A stretch of 7,500 nt of DNA, from contig CAYVQZ010000108.1 in assembly GCA_964453435.1 (NCBI GenBank), positions 1 through 7,500 on the forward strand, written 5' to 3'. The translations under genes were made by a program, and so were the position numbers. The notes beneath the pieces are model-generated. The model saw only the letters and a program-made list of their open reading frames with translations, had not been told where the DNA came from and did not search any database. Source of the stretch: CAYVQZ01 sp964453435. GTDB taxonomy: Bacteria; Abyssobacteria; SURF-5. Below are positions 1-6,684 of the stretch, piece after piece. Position 1 is the stretch's first letter; each line of letters opens with the position of its first letter.

Positions 1-41
1 TGCTACTACTATCTATGCTTGCGCTCATAAAGACAAAAAAA

Positions 42-128
42 AGAGGACATTTCTATCGGGCTAAACTAGAGGACATTTCTATCGGGCCTTGACAGCGCTT
101 TCGCGAAATTTGCATAAAAAGAAATGTC
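42..128. repeat. Tandem 20-bp direct repeats with inverted partial copy, probable insertion-element end
   Basis: The 20-mer AGAGGACATTTCTATCGGGC occurs perfectly at 42-61 and again at 68-87, a 26-bp period. The 9-mer AGAAATGTC at 120-128 is the reverse complement of the repeat core GACATTTCT. Repeated short sites close together, next to an outward promoter, are what multi-site transposase-binding ends look like in integrase-type (DDE) insertion elements such as the IS21 and IS481 groups. I have a general impression that GGACATTTCTAT-type ends occur in such elements, but I cannot name one. No transposase is visible in the window, so the element would lie to the left of base 1, or this is a solo or decayed end. 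The repeat is certain; its mobile-element origin is inferred. Confidence 0.6.
89..118 (+). promoter_or_regulatory. Sigma-70-like promoter next to the repeats
   Basis: A perfect -35 hexamer TTGACA (89-94) is followed after 18 bp by CATAAA (113-118), four of six bases of the -10 consensus. The spacer contains the 10-bp palindrome TTTCGCGAAA (99-108), a possible operator. The promoter starts two bases after the second 20-mer repeat, as in element ends where transposase-binding sites and a promoter adjoin. It points rightward, but no recognisable transposase follows. The only ORF just downstream is a 38-codon frame (132-248) with no recognisable features. It may be a remnant promoter. Confidence 0.4.
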
Positions 129-361
129 GAAATGGGCAAGCCGAAACATGAGCCAGACGTCAACAATGGGTATCTGACTGAGGACGGCGTCGTCGGTTTT
201 CGCCCTGTCGTATCCGTGCCGGAAGCGGCGTTTTCTTCATTAATGTAAGTACCCGAACCGCCCCGTGATGCTCCGTTTTTGCCGCTGGTTGCGATACAAA
301 GTTGTAAGTCGTAAGTTGTAACTGCTTATAATAACCAGGCTTAGGTCGCAATGCCCATTTT
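129..361. other. Intergenic region without a supported gene
   Basis: Together with the flanking repeats and leader, nearly 500 bases precede the first convincing gene. An open frame at 132-248 (38 codons, starting MGKPKHEPD) has no ribosome-binding site and resembles no family I know. Antisense frames here are shadows. What can be supported is a heptamer tandem repeat (301-321) and a perfect TATAAT (327-332) with a weak TTGTAA 19 bp upstream (302-307), a possible secondary sigma-70 promoter for the downstream gene. No tRNA or other recognisable structured RNA is seen. Confidence 0.5.
301..321 (+). repeat. Three head-to-tail 7-bp repeats (GTYGTAA)3
   Basis: GTTGTAA (301-307), GTCGTAA (308-314) and GTTGTAA (315-321) lie directly head to tail, differing at one position in the middle copy. 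The array ends 40 bp before the -24 element of the sigma-54 promoter at 362. It could be an activator or repressor binding site or a chance short tandem repeat of the kind seen in many genomes. The repeat is read directly; any function is inference. Confidence 0.75.
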
Positions 362-377
362 TGGCACTGTTATTGCT
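362..377 (+). promoter_or_regulatory. Sigma-54 (RpoN) -24/-12 promoter
   Basis: TGGCAC (362-367), five bases, then TTGCT (373-377) matches the RpoN consensus TGGCAC-N5-TTGCW at every conserved position. The invariant GG (363-364) and GC (375-376) are separated by the required 10 bp. Transcription would start about 12 bp after the GC, near 388, leaving a leader of roughly 110 nt before the ATG at 497. Sigma-54 promoters need an enhancer-binding protein, whose site should lie further upstream. The heptamer array at 301-321 is one candidate, though closer than usual. No experimental support is available. Confidence 0.7.
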
Positions 378-433
378 CATCCGATCTCGAAGATTCGTTA
401 TCGGAATTTGATGTTTGCAAAAGCACGCGTGTG

Positions 434-473
434 CCGCGAGAACCTGTCGGAGAACCCTCCGGTTGGAGAGCGG
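434..473 (+). promoter_or_regulatory. Leader hairpin upstream of the MshEN-ATPase gene
   Basis: Nested complementary segments can form one long stem in the transcript: CCGC (434-437) with GCGG (470-473), AACC (441-444) with GGTT (461-464), and GGAG (449-452) with CTCC (457-460) around an AACC loop. It ends 23 bases before the ATG, just ahead of the purine-rich stretch serving as ribosome-binding site, so it could affect translation. It does not match a riboswitch class I recognise. Confidence 0.35.
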
Positions 474-496
474 TAACCGCAAACAGAGAGAGCGAG

Positions 497-1957
497 ATGA
501 CAACCGTAAACGCCAGGCTGGGCGATTTTCTGCTCGAGCGCGGCTTGATATCCCAAAAGGAACTCGAGCACGCGCTGGCTCGGCAGAAAGAAGTCCTGAA
601 GCCATTGGGTGAGATATTGTTGGAGATGAAACTCATCGACGAGGCGAGACTTGCCCACGCCCTGGCCGACCAACTCAACATTCCCTATGTGGACCTTTTC
701 ACGACTCCTCTGCAGCCGACGGCGGTCGACTTGATACCTGAGCACCTTGCCAGGAAGTATAAATGCATTCCGATACGGGTTAACAACGGATTTCTCGAAG
801 TGGCCATGGCGGACCCCATGGACCTGGATGCGCTCGAAGAGATGTCGAAAAGCGCGCGGATGGAGATAAGCCCGCTGATTTCCACGCGGGCGGACATCCT
901 TGAATCGATTGAGGTTCACTATTTCACCCGAAATTTCCGGGCGTCCCACGCGCAGAAACTGGAGAACGAAATTCGGAAGGAGATCGAGGAGGAAACGGAA
1001 GACGAAAAAGCGGCCCGCATCATTGCAATCGTTTCGAACAAAGGGGGAGTCGGAAAGACCCACACAGCGGTGAATCTTGCGACCTCTTTCTCGTCAATGA
1101 AGATGAAGACTCTGCTCATAGATATAGATTTGGGCAACGCCAATGTCGGCATAAAAGTGGGCATTCATCCGAAGCATACCCTGATGGATTTTCTCAACAA
1201 GGAAAAGGACATTTTCGAGATCGTCACGCCGACACAGTACGGGTTCGATTTCATCGGCGGCCAGTCGGGTGAATCGAAGCTTGCCAATCTTGCATATGTC
1301 CAGAAGCTGAAATTCATTCGCAATTTTCGAGAGGTGAGCAAAAACTACGATGTTGTGGTTTTCGACCTTGGCGCCGGAATCGACAACACGGTTCTCGATT
1401 TTGCCCTGGCGGCGGACGAGGTCATAATCCTGACGACACCGCAGGACATTGTCTCCGGCTACGCATGCCTCAAGGCAAGCTTTTTTCGTTTCAAGGATTT
1501 GGAGCTTCAGCTCGAGAAGAAAGTCAAGAACTATGAGAAGAAAGATTCCTTCGCGCCCAAGCTCATCATTAACCAGGTGGAATCGACGGAGATGGGACGC
1601 AGGGTCTTCGACAAGATCAACGCGACCGCGCACAAGCATTTCAACAACGAGGGCCAGTTCAAGCTCGAGGTGGGATATCTGGGCTTCATTCCTTATGACC
1701 GGGACTCGTTCAGGCAGGCCGAGAAAATGAGGAAGCCCTATGTCGTCGCCTTTTCGGGCCGCACCGCCTCCAAGTGTTTCCAGCATATAGCGCAGCAGCT
1801 CCTGAAACCGCCGTCATTGCGTGACCCGATATCCGGTCCGCAGATAACAGCGCGTTCGGTCGAGAAAGATGCCCGCAGGCCGACAGCGCCTCCCAAGCCC
1901 GCGCCCCGCAAGAAGAGCTTCCAGCGATTTGTCGAGATTCTCAAAATCAAATTCTGA
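497..1957 (+). CDS. MshEN domain fused to a MinD/FlhG-like ParA-family ATPase
   Basis: This 486-residue protein joins two families. Residues about 5-142 form an MshEN (T2SS/T4P ATPase N-terminal) domain. Motif 1 (7-30) keeps RLG, G16, L23, L27 and Q30; motif 2 (36-59) keeps LG, L52, L56 and Q59 but has P36 and K45 where motif 1 has R and G. MshEN domains of this family bind cyclic di-GMP. A charged, probably helical linker (154-172) follows. The second half is a deviant-Walker ATPase: KGGVGKT at 182-188, DIDLGNAN at 209-216 and DLGAG at 290-294, closest by eye to FlhG/MinD positioning ATPases. The tail is proline-rich and basic and ends in a probable amphipathic helix (about 472-486), like a MinD membrane anchor. 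I chose ATG 497, after the purine-rich GAGAGAGCGAG. An in-frame GTG at 431 would add 22 residues encoded by the hairpin region. It is probably a c-di-GMP-responsive spatial regulator of pili, flagella or secretion. The partner is unknown, since no pilus or flagellar gene is in view. Confidence 0.93.
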   Translation: MTTVNARLGDFLLERGLISQKELEHALARQKEVLKPLGEILLEMKLIDEARLAHALADQLNIPYVDLFTTPLQPTAVDLIPEHLARKYKCIPIRVNNGFLEVAMADPMDLDALEEMSKSARMEISPLISTRADILESIEVHYFTRNFRASHAQKLENEIRKEIEEETEDEKAARIIAIVSNKGGVGKTHTAVNLATSFSSMKMKTLLIDIDLGNANVGIKVGIHPKHTLMDFLNKEKDIFEIVTPTQYGFDFIGGQSGESKLANLAYVQKLKFIRNFREVSKNYDVVVFDLGAGIDNTVLDFALAADEVIILTTPQDIVSGYACLKASFFRFKDLELQLEKKVKNYEKKDSFAPKLIINQVESTEMGRRVFDKINATAHKHFNNEGQFKLEVGYLGFIPYDRDSFRQAEKMRKPYVVAFSGRTASKCFQHIAQQLLKPPSLRDPISGPQITARSVEKDARRPTAPPKPAPRKKSFQRFVEILKIKF

Positions 1958-2064
1958 GAAATTGTTGCGGTGAACGCGTTCTTTCTCCGTCTCGTCCATA
2001 GCGTTTAAGAGCTTTCGTTTAATCCTCAGCCAAGCAACCGTGGCCAAAGTTTTTCCGTCACCTT

Positions 2065-2095
2065 GAAGGGGAGTACCGAATCAACCCTTCCCCTC
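2065..2095 (+). terminator. Possible weak terminator of the MshEN-ATPase gene
   Basis: GAAGGGGAG (2065-2073) pairs with CTTCCCCTC (2087-2095), with one A-C mismatch and one G-T pair, around a 13-base loop. Only GATTTG follows, so the U-tract is poor. It lies 107 bases past the stop codon of the upstream gene and 20 bases before the putA promoter. Confidence 0.3.
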
Positions 2096-2115
2096 GATTT
2101 GTGGAATATCTACCT

Positions 2116-2144
2116 TTGAATTTCTCGACATTTTGCGGTATCCT
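2116..2144 (+). promoter_or_regulatory. Candidate sigma-70 promoter of the putA operon
   Basis: TTGAAT (2116-2121) and TATCCT (2139-2144) are separated by exactly 17 bp, each matching four of six consensus bases. Transcription would start near 2151 and give a leader of about 310 nt before the putA ATG. It is the best-spaced pair I found in this gap, but chance matches of this quality are common. Confidence 0.4.
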
Positions 2145-2179
2145 TTTTGCATGGGAAGGGAGGTCTTTTTTGGGCCTTG

Positions 2180-2237
2180 GTTACGCTACCGTAACGGGGG
2201 GACCAGTTCCCACTTGAAGAATCCACGGGGACTTTTT
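2180..2237 (+). promoter_or_regulatory. Possible attenuator-like hairpins in the putA leader
   Basis: First comes a perfect 6-bp stem, GTTACG (2180-2185) with CGTAAC (2190-2195), loop CTAC. GTTCCC (2206-2211) can then pair with GGGGAC (2227-2232), and the latter is followed at once by TTTTT (2233-2237), a terminator-like arrangement. The same TTCCC (2207-2211) can instead pair with GGGGA (2198-2202) around CCAG. The two stems exclude each other, as in an attenuator. The stems are short and the terminator loop is 15 nt, so this is only a hypothesis. Further simple hairpins lie at 2371-2384 (GGTCT/AGACC) and 2424-2439 (TCACC/GGTGA). Confidence 0.25.
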
Positions 2238-2464
2238 CTGGGTCAGAGTTCGGAAGATGTGAGCAGGCGGCATTACGCGGCGCTGCTGGCGTATGATGAT
2301 GATATAGAGCGGGTTCGGCGGGGCGACCGCGCTCGGGCAACCCGGCGTGTGCGCGCTCAATCGAGTTGTTGGTCTTGCGAGACCGCGGTTTGCGTGTCAT
2401 ATTGTGAAAAGTTTGCCATTCCGTCACCCGTTTCGGTGAGGTTTCCGGCGGCGAAATAACCCTT

Positions 2465-5437
2465 ATGCTCTCGCCTTCATCAGACAACGAACAACTGGAA
2501 CTTCGAACGAAAGCTTTCGGGTACGAACTTTACTCTCATATCGAGAAAAAGGCCCCGTCGGTCTTCAAGGCGCAGTGGTGGGAGAACCAGATTCTGGAAT
2601 GGTGCATGCGCAATGACGCGCTGAGGACACAGCTCCTCAGGTTCGTGGACGTGTTTCCTTCGCTTCGTTCCCCGCGCATGCTGGTGAGTCACCTGCGGCA
2701 ATATTTCCCCCGCTCGGAAAGAGCGTTTCCCGCCTTCCTCCGGCTCGGAATCGACCTTTCCAGCCCCGCGCCCATTACCCGCTCGATTCTTTCCCGTGAA
2801 ACGAGGGTGATGGTCATGCGTATGGCGCGGAAATTTATTGCGGGCGCGACCATCGATGAGTCGTTTGACGTTCTGCGGGAAACAAGAAGCCATGGAATGA
2901 CATTCACGCTTGACTTGCTTGGCGAGGCCGTGGTGAGCGAACTGGAGGCCGAGCGGTACAAGGAGGGCTACATCCGGGCGCTTCGGGAGCTATCGACACG
3001 ATGGTCGGAACTCGAAGGGGAAACGAGGACGGGCGACAGGCCGAACATTTCTCTCAAACTGTCTTCCCTTTATTCCCGATTCGACCCGTTGAGCGAAGCG
3101 GCGACGAAAGCCGCCGTGAAGCGCAGGCTGCGCGAAATATTCGTGGAGGCGCGAGAGCTGGGCGCTTTCGTCAATGTTGACATGGAGCAGTATGAATATT
3201 GCCAAATCACTCTCCGGATATTCTCGGAACTTCTCCTCGAGGAGGATTTCCGCGATTTCCCGAATGCGGGCATTGTAATACAGGCTTACCTTCGCGAGAG
3301 CGGGCGGATGCTCGAGCAACTCCTCGAATGGGTTCGGCAGCGGGAGGTCCCGGTTACCGTTCGACTCGTAAAGGGCGCGTATTGGGATTACGAGGTCATC
3401 CATGCGAGGCAGATGGGATGGCCGCCACCCGTCTTTATGTCGAAGCAGGAAACCGACGCCAATTTCGAGCGCCTGTCAAGAGTCCTTCTGGAGCATCATC
3501 CGAGGGTGAGAACGGCGATAGGCAGCCATAATATCAGAAGCATCGCGCGCGCCGTGGCGTGCGCAGAGTCCGTGGGGCTTCGGCCCGCCGACCTCGAATT
3601 TCAGATGCTCTACGGAATGGGTGACTCGATAAAGAAAGCAATCCTCAAGACGGAGTATCCCCTCAGGGTCTACACCCCTTTCGGAGAACTGTTGCCGGGC
3701 ATAGCTTATCTCGTCAGGAGAATCCTCGAGAACACATCGAACGAATCGTTTCTCCGGCAGGACTATTTCATGGAATCATCTCCCGATGAGTTGCTCCGGC
3801 AGCCGCTAAAACCCGCTCCGACGGAACCGGAGGGCGGAGCGGTTGCCGCGAAAAGCCCTTCCCGTGGAGCGCGGTTCCGGAATGAGCCGACACTCGACTT
3901 TTCCCGCGAAGAGGCGCGCCGGGATATGGCACGGGCGCTTGAAGAAACGGGGGCAAGGCTGGGCGAGTCGTATCCGATAGTCATCGGCGGCGAGAAAATC
4001 GAAACGACAAACGTCGCCGTCTCAATAAATCCGTCCCATAAAAACCAGGTTGTCGGCGTAGTGTCGCAGGCAACGGTCGAGCATGCGGAGCAAGCTCTGG
4101 CAAAAGCCCGGAGCGTGTTCGAAACCTGGGGAGCGACAGGTCCGGAACAACGCGCCGAGTTTCTGCTTCGGGCCGCGGACATCATGGCGCGCAAGCGGCT
4201 TCAACTCGCAGCGCTGCAGGTGTACGAGGTTGGCAAGAGTTGGCGAGAGGCCGATGCCGACGTCGCCGAGGCTGTCGACTACCTCCGTTATTACGCATCC
4301 GAAATGGTCCGGCTGGGTTCGATCTCACTTACCGAGCGGCTGCCGGGAGAGAGAAACGAATACGTGTACCGGCCCCGCGGGGTTGGGGTGGTCATAGCCC
4401 CCTGGAATTTCCCGCTCGCGATACTCACAGGCATGTCATCCGCGGCGGCGGTGACCGGAAACTGCGTCATCATGAAACCCGCCGCACAATCCGCGGTGAT
4501 CGCGGCGCATCTCATGGAGATATATGAAGAGGCGGGTTTGCCTGCCGGGGTGGTCAACTTGTTGCCGGGCCGGGGAGAGACGGTCGGCGAACACTTGGTG
4601 AAAAGCGCGGAAGTGGATTTCATAGCCTTTACGGGGTCGCAAGAGGTTGGGACGCGAATCAACAGGCTTGCCGCGGAGAACCCGTCGCGCCGGGGAATCA
4701 AGCGTGTCGTGGCGGAGATGGGAGGAAAAAACGCCGTCATCGTTGACGAGACCGCCGATCTCGACGAAGCCATAACCGGCATCGTGGCGTCCGCTTTCGG
4801 ATATCAGGGGCAGAAATGTTCGGCCGCCTCGAGGGTCATCGCATTGGAGAATATTTTTGACGCGTTGCTCGCTCGCATGGTCGAAGCGGCGAAAAGCCTG
4901 AAGGTCGGGCCCTCAGAAGACCCTTCAAGCGACGTTGGGCCGGTTATAGATGAAGCGGCTCTCGGGAAGATAATCCGGTATATTGAAATCGGCAAGCGTG
5001 ACTGCAGGGTAGCCCTTGAGACCGATGTTTCCGGTTTGAAGGACGGATACTATGTCGGCCCGACCATTTTCACCGATGTGGCACCGGAAAGCACGCTCGC
5101 ACAGGAAGAAATATTCGGCCCGGTGGTCGTGCTATTGAAAGCGAAAAACTTCGACGACGCCCTGCGGATTGCCAATGACACTCAGTACGGGCTGACGGGA
5201 GGAGTTTATTCAAGAACGCCGGCCAATATCGAAGCGGCAAGACACCATTTCAACGTGGGCAACCTTTACATTAACCGAAAGATAACGGGCGCAATCGTTC
5301 AGCGGCAGCCCTTTGGCGGATTCAAGATGTCGGGTATCGGCTCGAAAGCGGGCGGTCCGGATTACCTCGTTCAGTTTTTGCTCCCGCAGACCGTGACCGA
5401 AAACGTGATGCGCCACGGATTCGCCCCTTTGAAGTGA
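2465..5437 (+). CDS. putA: Bifunctional proline dehydrogenase / P5C dehydrogenase PutA
   Basis: This 990-residue enzyme oxidises proline to pyrroline-5-carboxylate with FAD, passing electrons to membrane quinone. It then oxidises glutamate semialdehyde to glutamate with NAD+. The N-terminal half is a proline dehydrogenase barrel: RLVKGAYWD (300-308), GSHN (353-356), and the substrate-binding helix with Y415 and the R418/R419 pair before LENTSN. A linker rich in Pro, Gly and Arg (about 445-480) leads to an aldehyde dehydrogenase domain with PWN (646-648), general base E751 in EMGGKN and nucleophile C785 in GQKCS. The 34-residue E-to-C spacing is typical of the superfamily. There is no ribbon-helix-helix DNA-binding domain, so it is a short bifunctional PutA that should not repress its own gene. 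ATG 2465 is the first possible start after the in-frame stop at 2405-2407, although no good Shine-Dalgarno precedes it. It heads an operon that also supplies its substrate proline from arginine. Confidence 0.97.
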   Translation: MLSPSSDNEQLELRTKAFGYELYSHIEKKAPSVFKAQWWENQILEWCMRNDALRTQLLRFVDVFPSLRSPRMLVSHLRQYFPRSERAFPAFLRLGIDLSSPAPITRSILSRETRVMVMRMARKFIAGATIDESFDVLRETRSHGMTFTLDLLGEAVVSELEAERYKEGYIRALRELSTRWSELEGETRTGDRPNISLKLSSLYSRFDPLSEAATKAAVKRRLREIFVEARELGAFVNVDMEQYEYCQITLRIFSELLLEEDFRDFPNAGIVIQAYLRESGRMLEQLLEWVRQREVPVTVRLVKGAYWDYEVIHARQMGWPPPVFMSKQETDANFERLSRVLLEHHPRVRTAIGSHNIRSIARAVACAESVGLRPADLEFQMLYGMGDSIKKAILKTEYPLRVYTPFGELLPGIAYLVRRILENTSNESFLRQDYFMESSPDELLRQPLKPAPTEPEGGAVAAKSPSRGARFRNEPTLDFSREEARRDMARALEETGARLGESYPIVIGGEKIETTNVAVSINPSHKNQVVGVVSQATVEHAEQALAKARSVFETWGATGPEQRAEFLLRAADIMARKRLQLAALQVYEVGKSWREADADVAEAVDYLRYYASEMVRLGSISLTERLPGERNEYVYRPRGVGVVIAPWNFPLAILTGMSSAAAVTGNCVIMKPAAQSAVIAAHLMEIYEEAGLPAGVVNLLPGRGETVGEHLVKSAEVDFIAFTGSQEVGTRINRLAAENPSRRGIKRVVAEMGGKNAVIVDETADLDEAITGIVASAFGYQGQKCSAASRVIALENIFDALLARMVEAAKSLKVGPSEDPSSDVGPVIDEAALGKIIRYIEIGKRDCRVALETDVSGLKDGYYVGPTIFTDVAPESTLAQEEIFGPVVVLLKAKNFDDALRIANDTQYGLTGGVYSRTPANIEAARHHFNVGNLYINRKITGAIVQRQPFGGFKMSGIGSKAGGPDYLVQFLLPQTVTENVMRHGFAPLK

Positions 5438-5444
5438 ACAGGAC

Positions 5445-6668
5445 ATGTACAGCGAGACAGTGGAAATTTCGGGTCACATCATAGACTCGCTCCTGTTGCC
5501 GAAGATTCTCGACGACATCGTGAGACATGAGGTCGATTTCGAAATTGAAGACCTGAAGGTGGGGAAGAGAAGCAAAGACCCGAGTTGCGCCCGCATACGT
5601 CTCATGGCGAAGGACTCCGCCGCTCTCGAGAAAATCCTGAAGAGGATACGCCGCCATGGCGCAACGCTGGTGGATGAACAGGACTGCATGCTGGAACAGG
5701 TGTCGCAGGATGGCGTTTTCCCTGACAATTTCTATTCCACGACGAACCAGCAAACCTTCATTCGTCTCGATGGTCGTTGGGTGGAAGTGGACTGGCCGGA
5801 GATGGACTGCGGAATCCGCGTCTCGCCCGAGCGACACCGGGCCATGTGCGTTCCCTTGAGCGACATTCGCGAAGGGGACTTGGTTGTGGTGGGACACAGG
5901 GGCGTGAAAGTCGCGCCCATGGGCCGCCCTGCCAGGGAAGATGTGTTCGGGTTCATGTCGAGTTCGGTGTCCACGGAGAAACCGAAGGGGGCGGTGGTGA
6001 AAAATGTCGCCCGATGCCTTCAGAACGTGCGGTACAGCGGCGGGAAGATTCTGTTTGTCGCCGGACCGGCGGTGGTTCACGCGGGAGCGGTGAACCATTT
6101 TGTCAGACTTATCGAATCGAACTATGTCGATGTGCTCTTCGCCGGAAACGCGCTTGCTGTTCACGACATCGAATACGCCCTCTACGGGACCTCTCTCGGA
6201 GTGTATCTCGACAAGGGCATACCGGCGGAGCACGGCCACGAAAATCACATGCGCGCCATAAACACAATCAGGAAATACGGGGGAATCAGGGAAGCGGTTG
6301 AAGGAAATGCGCTGGCACGGGGAATTATGCATGCTTGTGTGCGAAAAGGGGTCCCGTTCCTGCTGGCTGGTTCCATTCGCGATGACGGCCCGCTGCCGGA
6401 GGTAATCACCGACGTGGTGAAAGCTCAACGGGAGATGCGGAAGATGGTACGGGGCGTCAGCGTCGCCGTGATGATAGCGACCACGCTCCATTCAGTCGCA
6501 GTCGGGAACCTGCTTCCTGCAACGGTGCGCACGATTTGCGTCGATATCAATCCGGCGGTCGTAACCAAACTTGCCGATCGCGGCTCGTTTCAGGCGCTGG
6601 GCATCGTGACGGATGTCGAACCGTTTTTGAGCGAGCTGTGTACCGAACTGAAACTGGCCACGAGCTAG
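5445..6668 (+). CDS. LOR/SDH-type ornithine cyclodeaminase (TIGR00300-like)
   Basis: This 407-residue protein matches the conserved LOR/SDH family once annotated only as TIGR00300. Archaeal members are ornithine cyclodeaminases (ornithine to proline plus NH3, with bound NAD). The same module forms the C-terminal half of cyanobacterial AgrE/ArgZ and is related to part of plant lysine-ketoglutarate reductase/saccharopine dehydrogenase. It is unrelated to the mu-crystallin-type Ocd. Visible family motifs are the N-terminal EISGHIIDS, FGFMSSSVS in the middle, LFVAGPA (203-209) at the probable nucleotide-binding fold, FAGNA (232-236), GHENH (264-268), AGSIRDDGPLP (308-318), and a C-terminal stretch with TTLHSVAVGNLLP and CVDINP. 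Length is normal for a stand-alone member. The start is fixed by an in-frame stop at 5430-5432. It begins 7 bases after the putA stop, and the next gene starts 16 bases after its own stop, so the three are probably co-transcribed. Neighbours on both sides support the ornithine-to-proline role; the activity is inferred. Confidence 0.93.
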   Translation: MYSETVEISGHIIDSLLLPKILDDIVRHEVDFEIEDLKVGKRSKDPSCARIRLMAKDSAALEKILKRIRRHGATLVDEQDCMLEQVSQDGVFPDNFYSTTNQQTFIRLDGRWVEVDWPEMDCGIRVSPERHRAMCVPLSDIREGDLVVVGHRGVKVAPMGRPAREDVFGFMSSSVSTEKPKGAVVKNVARCLQNVRYSGGKILFVAGPAVVHAGAVNHFVRLIESNYVDVLFAGNALAVHDIEYALYGTSLGVYLDKGIPAEHGHENHMRAINTIRKYGGIREAVEGNALARGIMHACVRKGVPFLLAGSIRDDGPLPEVITDVVKAQREMRKMVRGVSVAVMIATTLHSVAVGNLLPATVRTICVDINPAVVTKLADRGSFQALGIVTDVEPFLSELCTELKLATS

Positions 6669-6684
6669 CGCGCTGAAAAACTTT

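Larger units (their letters stand above)
1958..2464. other. Long intergenic region before putA
   Basis: About 500 bases carry no gene I can support. The left part has two weak terminator-like hairpins: GCCA/TGGC (2029-2044) ahead of T5 at 2050-2054, and 2065-2095. The right part has a probable promoter (2116-2144) and a hairpin-rich leader. A frame opens at ATG 2151 or GTG 2259 and stops at 2457-2459, five bases before the putA start. It is rich in Arg and then Cys, has no recognisable domain and may be spurious. No tRNA or named riboswitch is recognised. Confidence 0.6.

Noticed and set aside
85..98. GG-N10-GC spacing suggesting a second sigma-54 site.
   Set aside because: Flanking bases (CGGGCC and AGCGCT) do not match the -24 or -12 consensus beyond the dinucleotides.
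132..248. A 38-codon frame after the TTGACA promoter.
   Set aside because: It is too short, has no ribosome-binding site and no recognisable motif, so I did not call it as a gene.
1094..1786. A 230-codon antisense frame within the MshEN-ATPase gene.
   Set aside because: The sense frame has Walker and FlhG/MinD motifs across the same bases; the antisense product resembles nothing.
2115..2135. ArgR-box-like TGAAT near the putA promoter.
   Set aside because: Only one half-site is present; no second ATTCA half at the proper distance.
2173..2186. Possible sigma-54 site before putA (GGCCTTGGTTACGC).
   Set aside because: Spacing fits, but the -24 box lacks CAC and the -12 box lacks TT; it also overlaps the 2180-2195 hairpin.
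5322..6491. A 389-codon antisense frame opposite the cyclodeaminase.
   Set aside because: It is the shadow of a high-GC gene; the + strand frame carries all the conserved family motifs.
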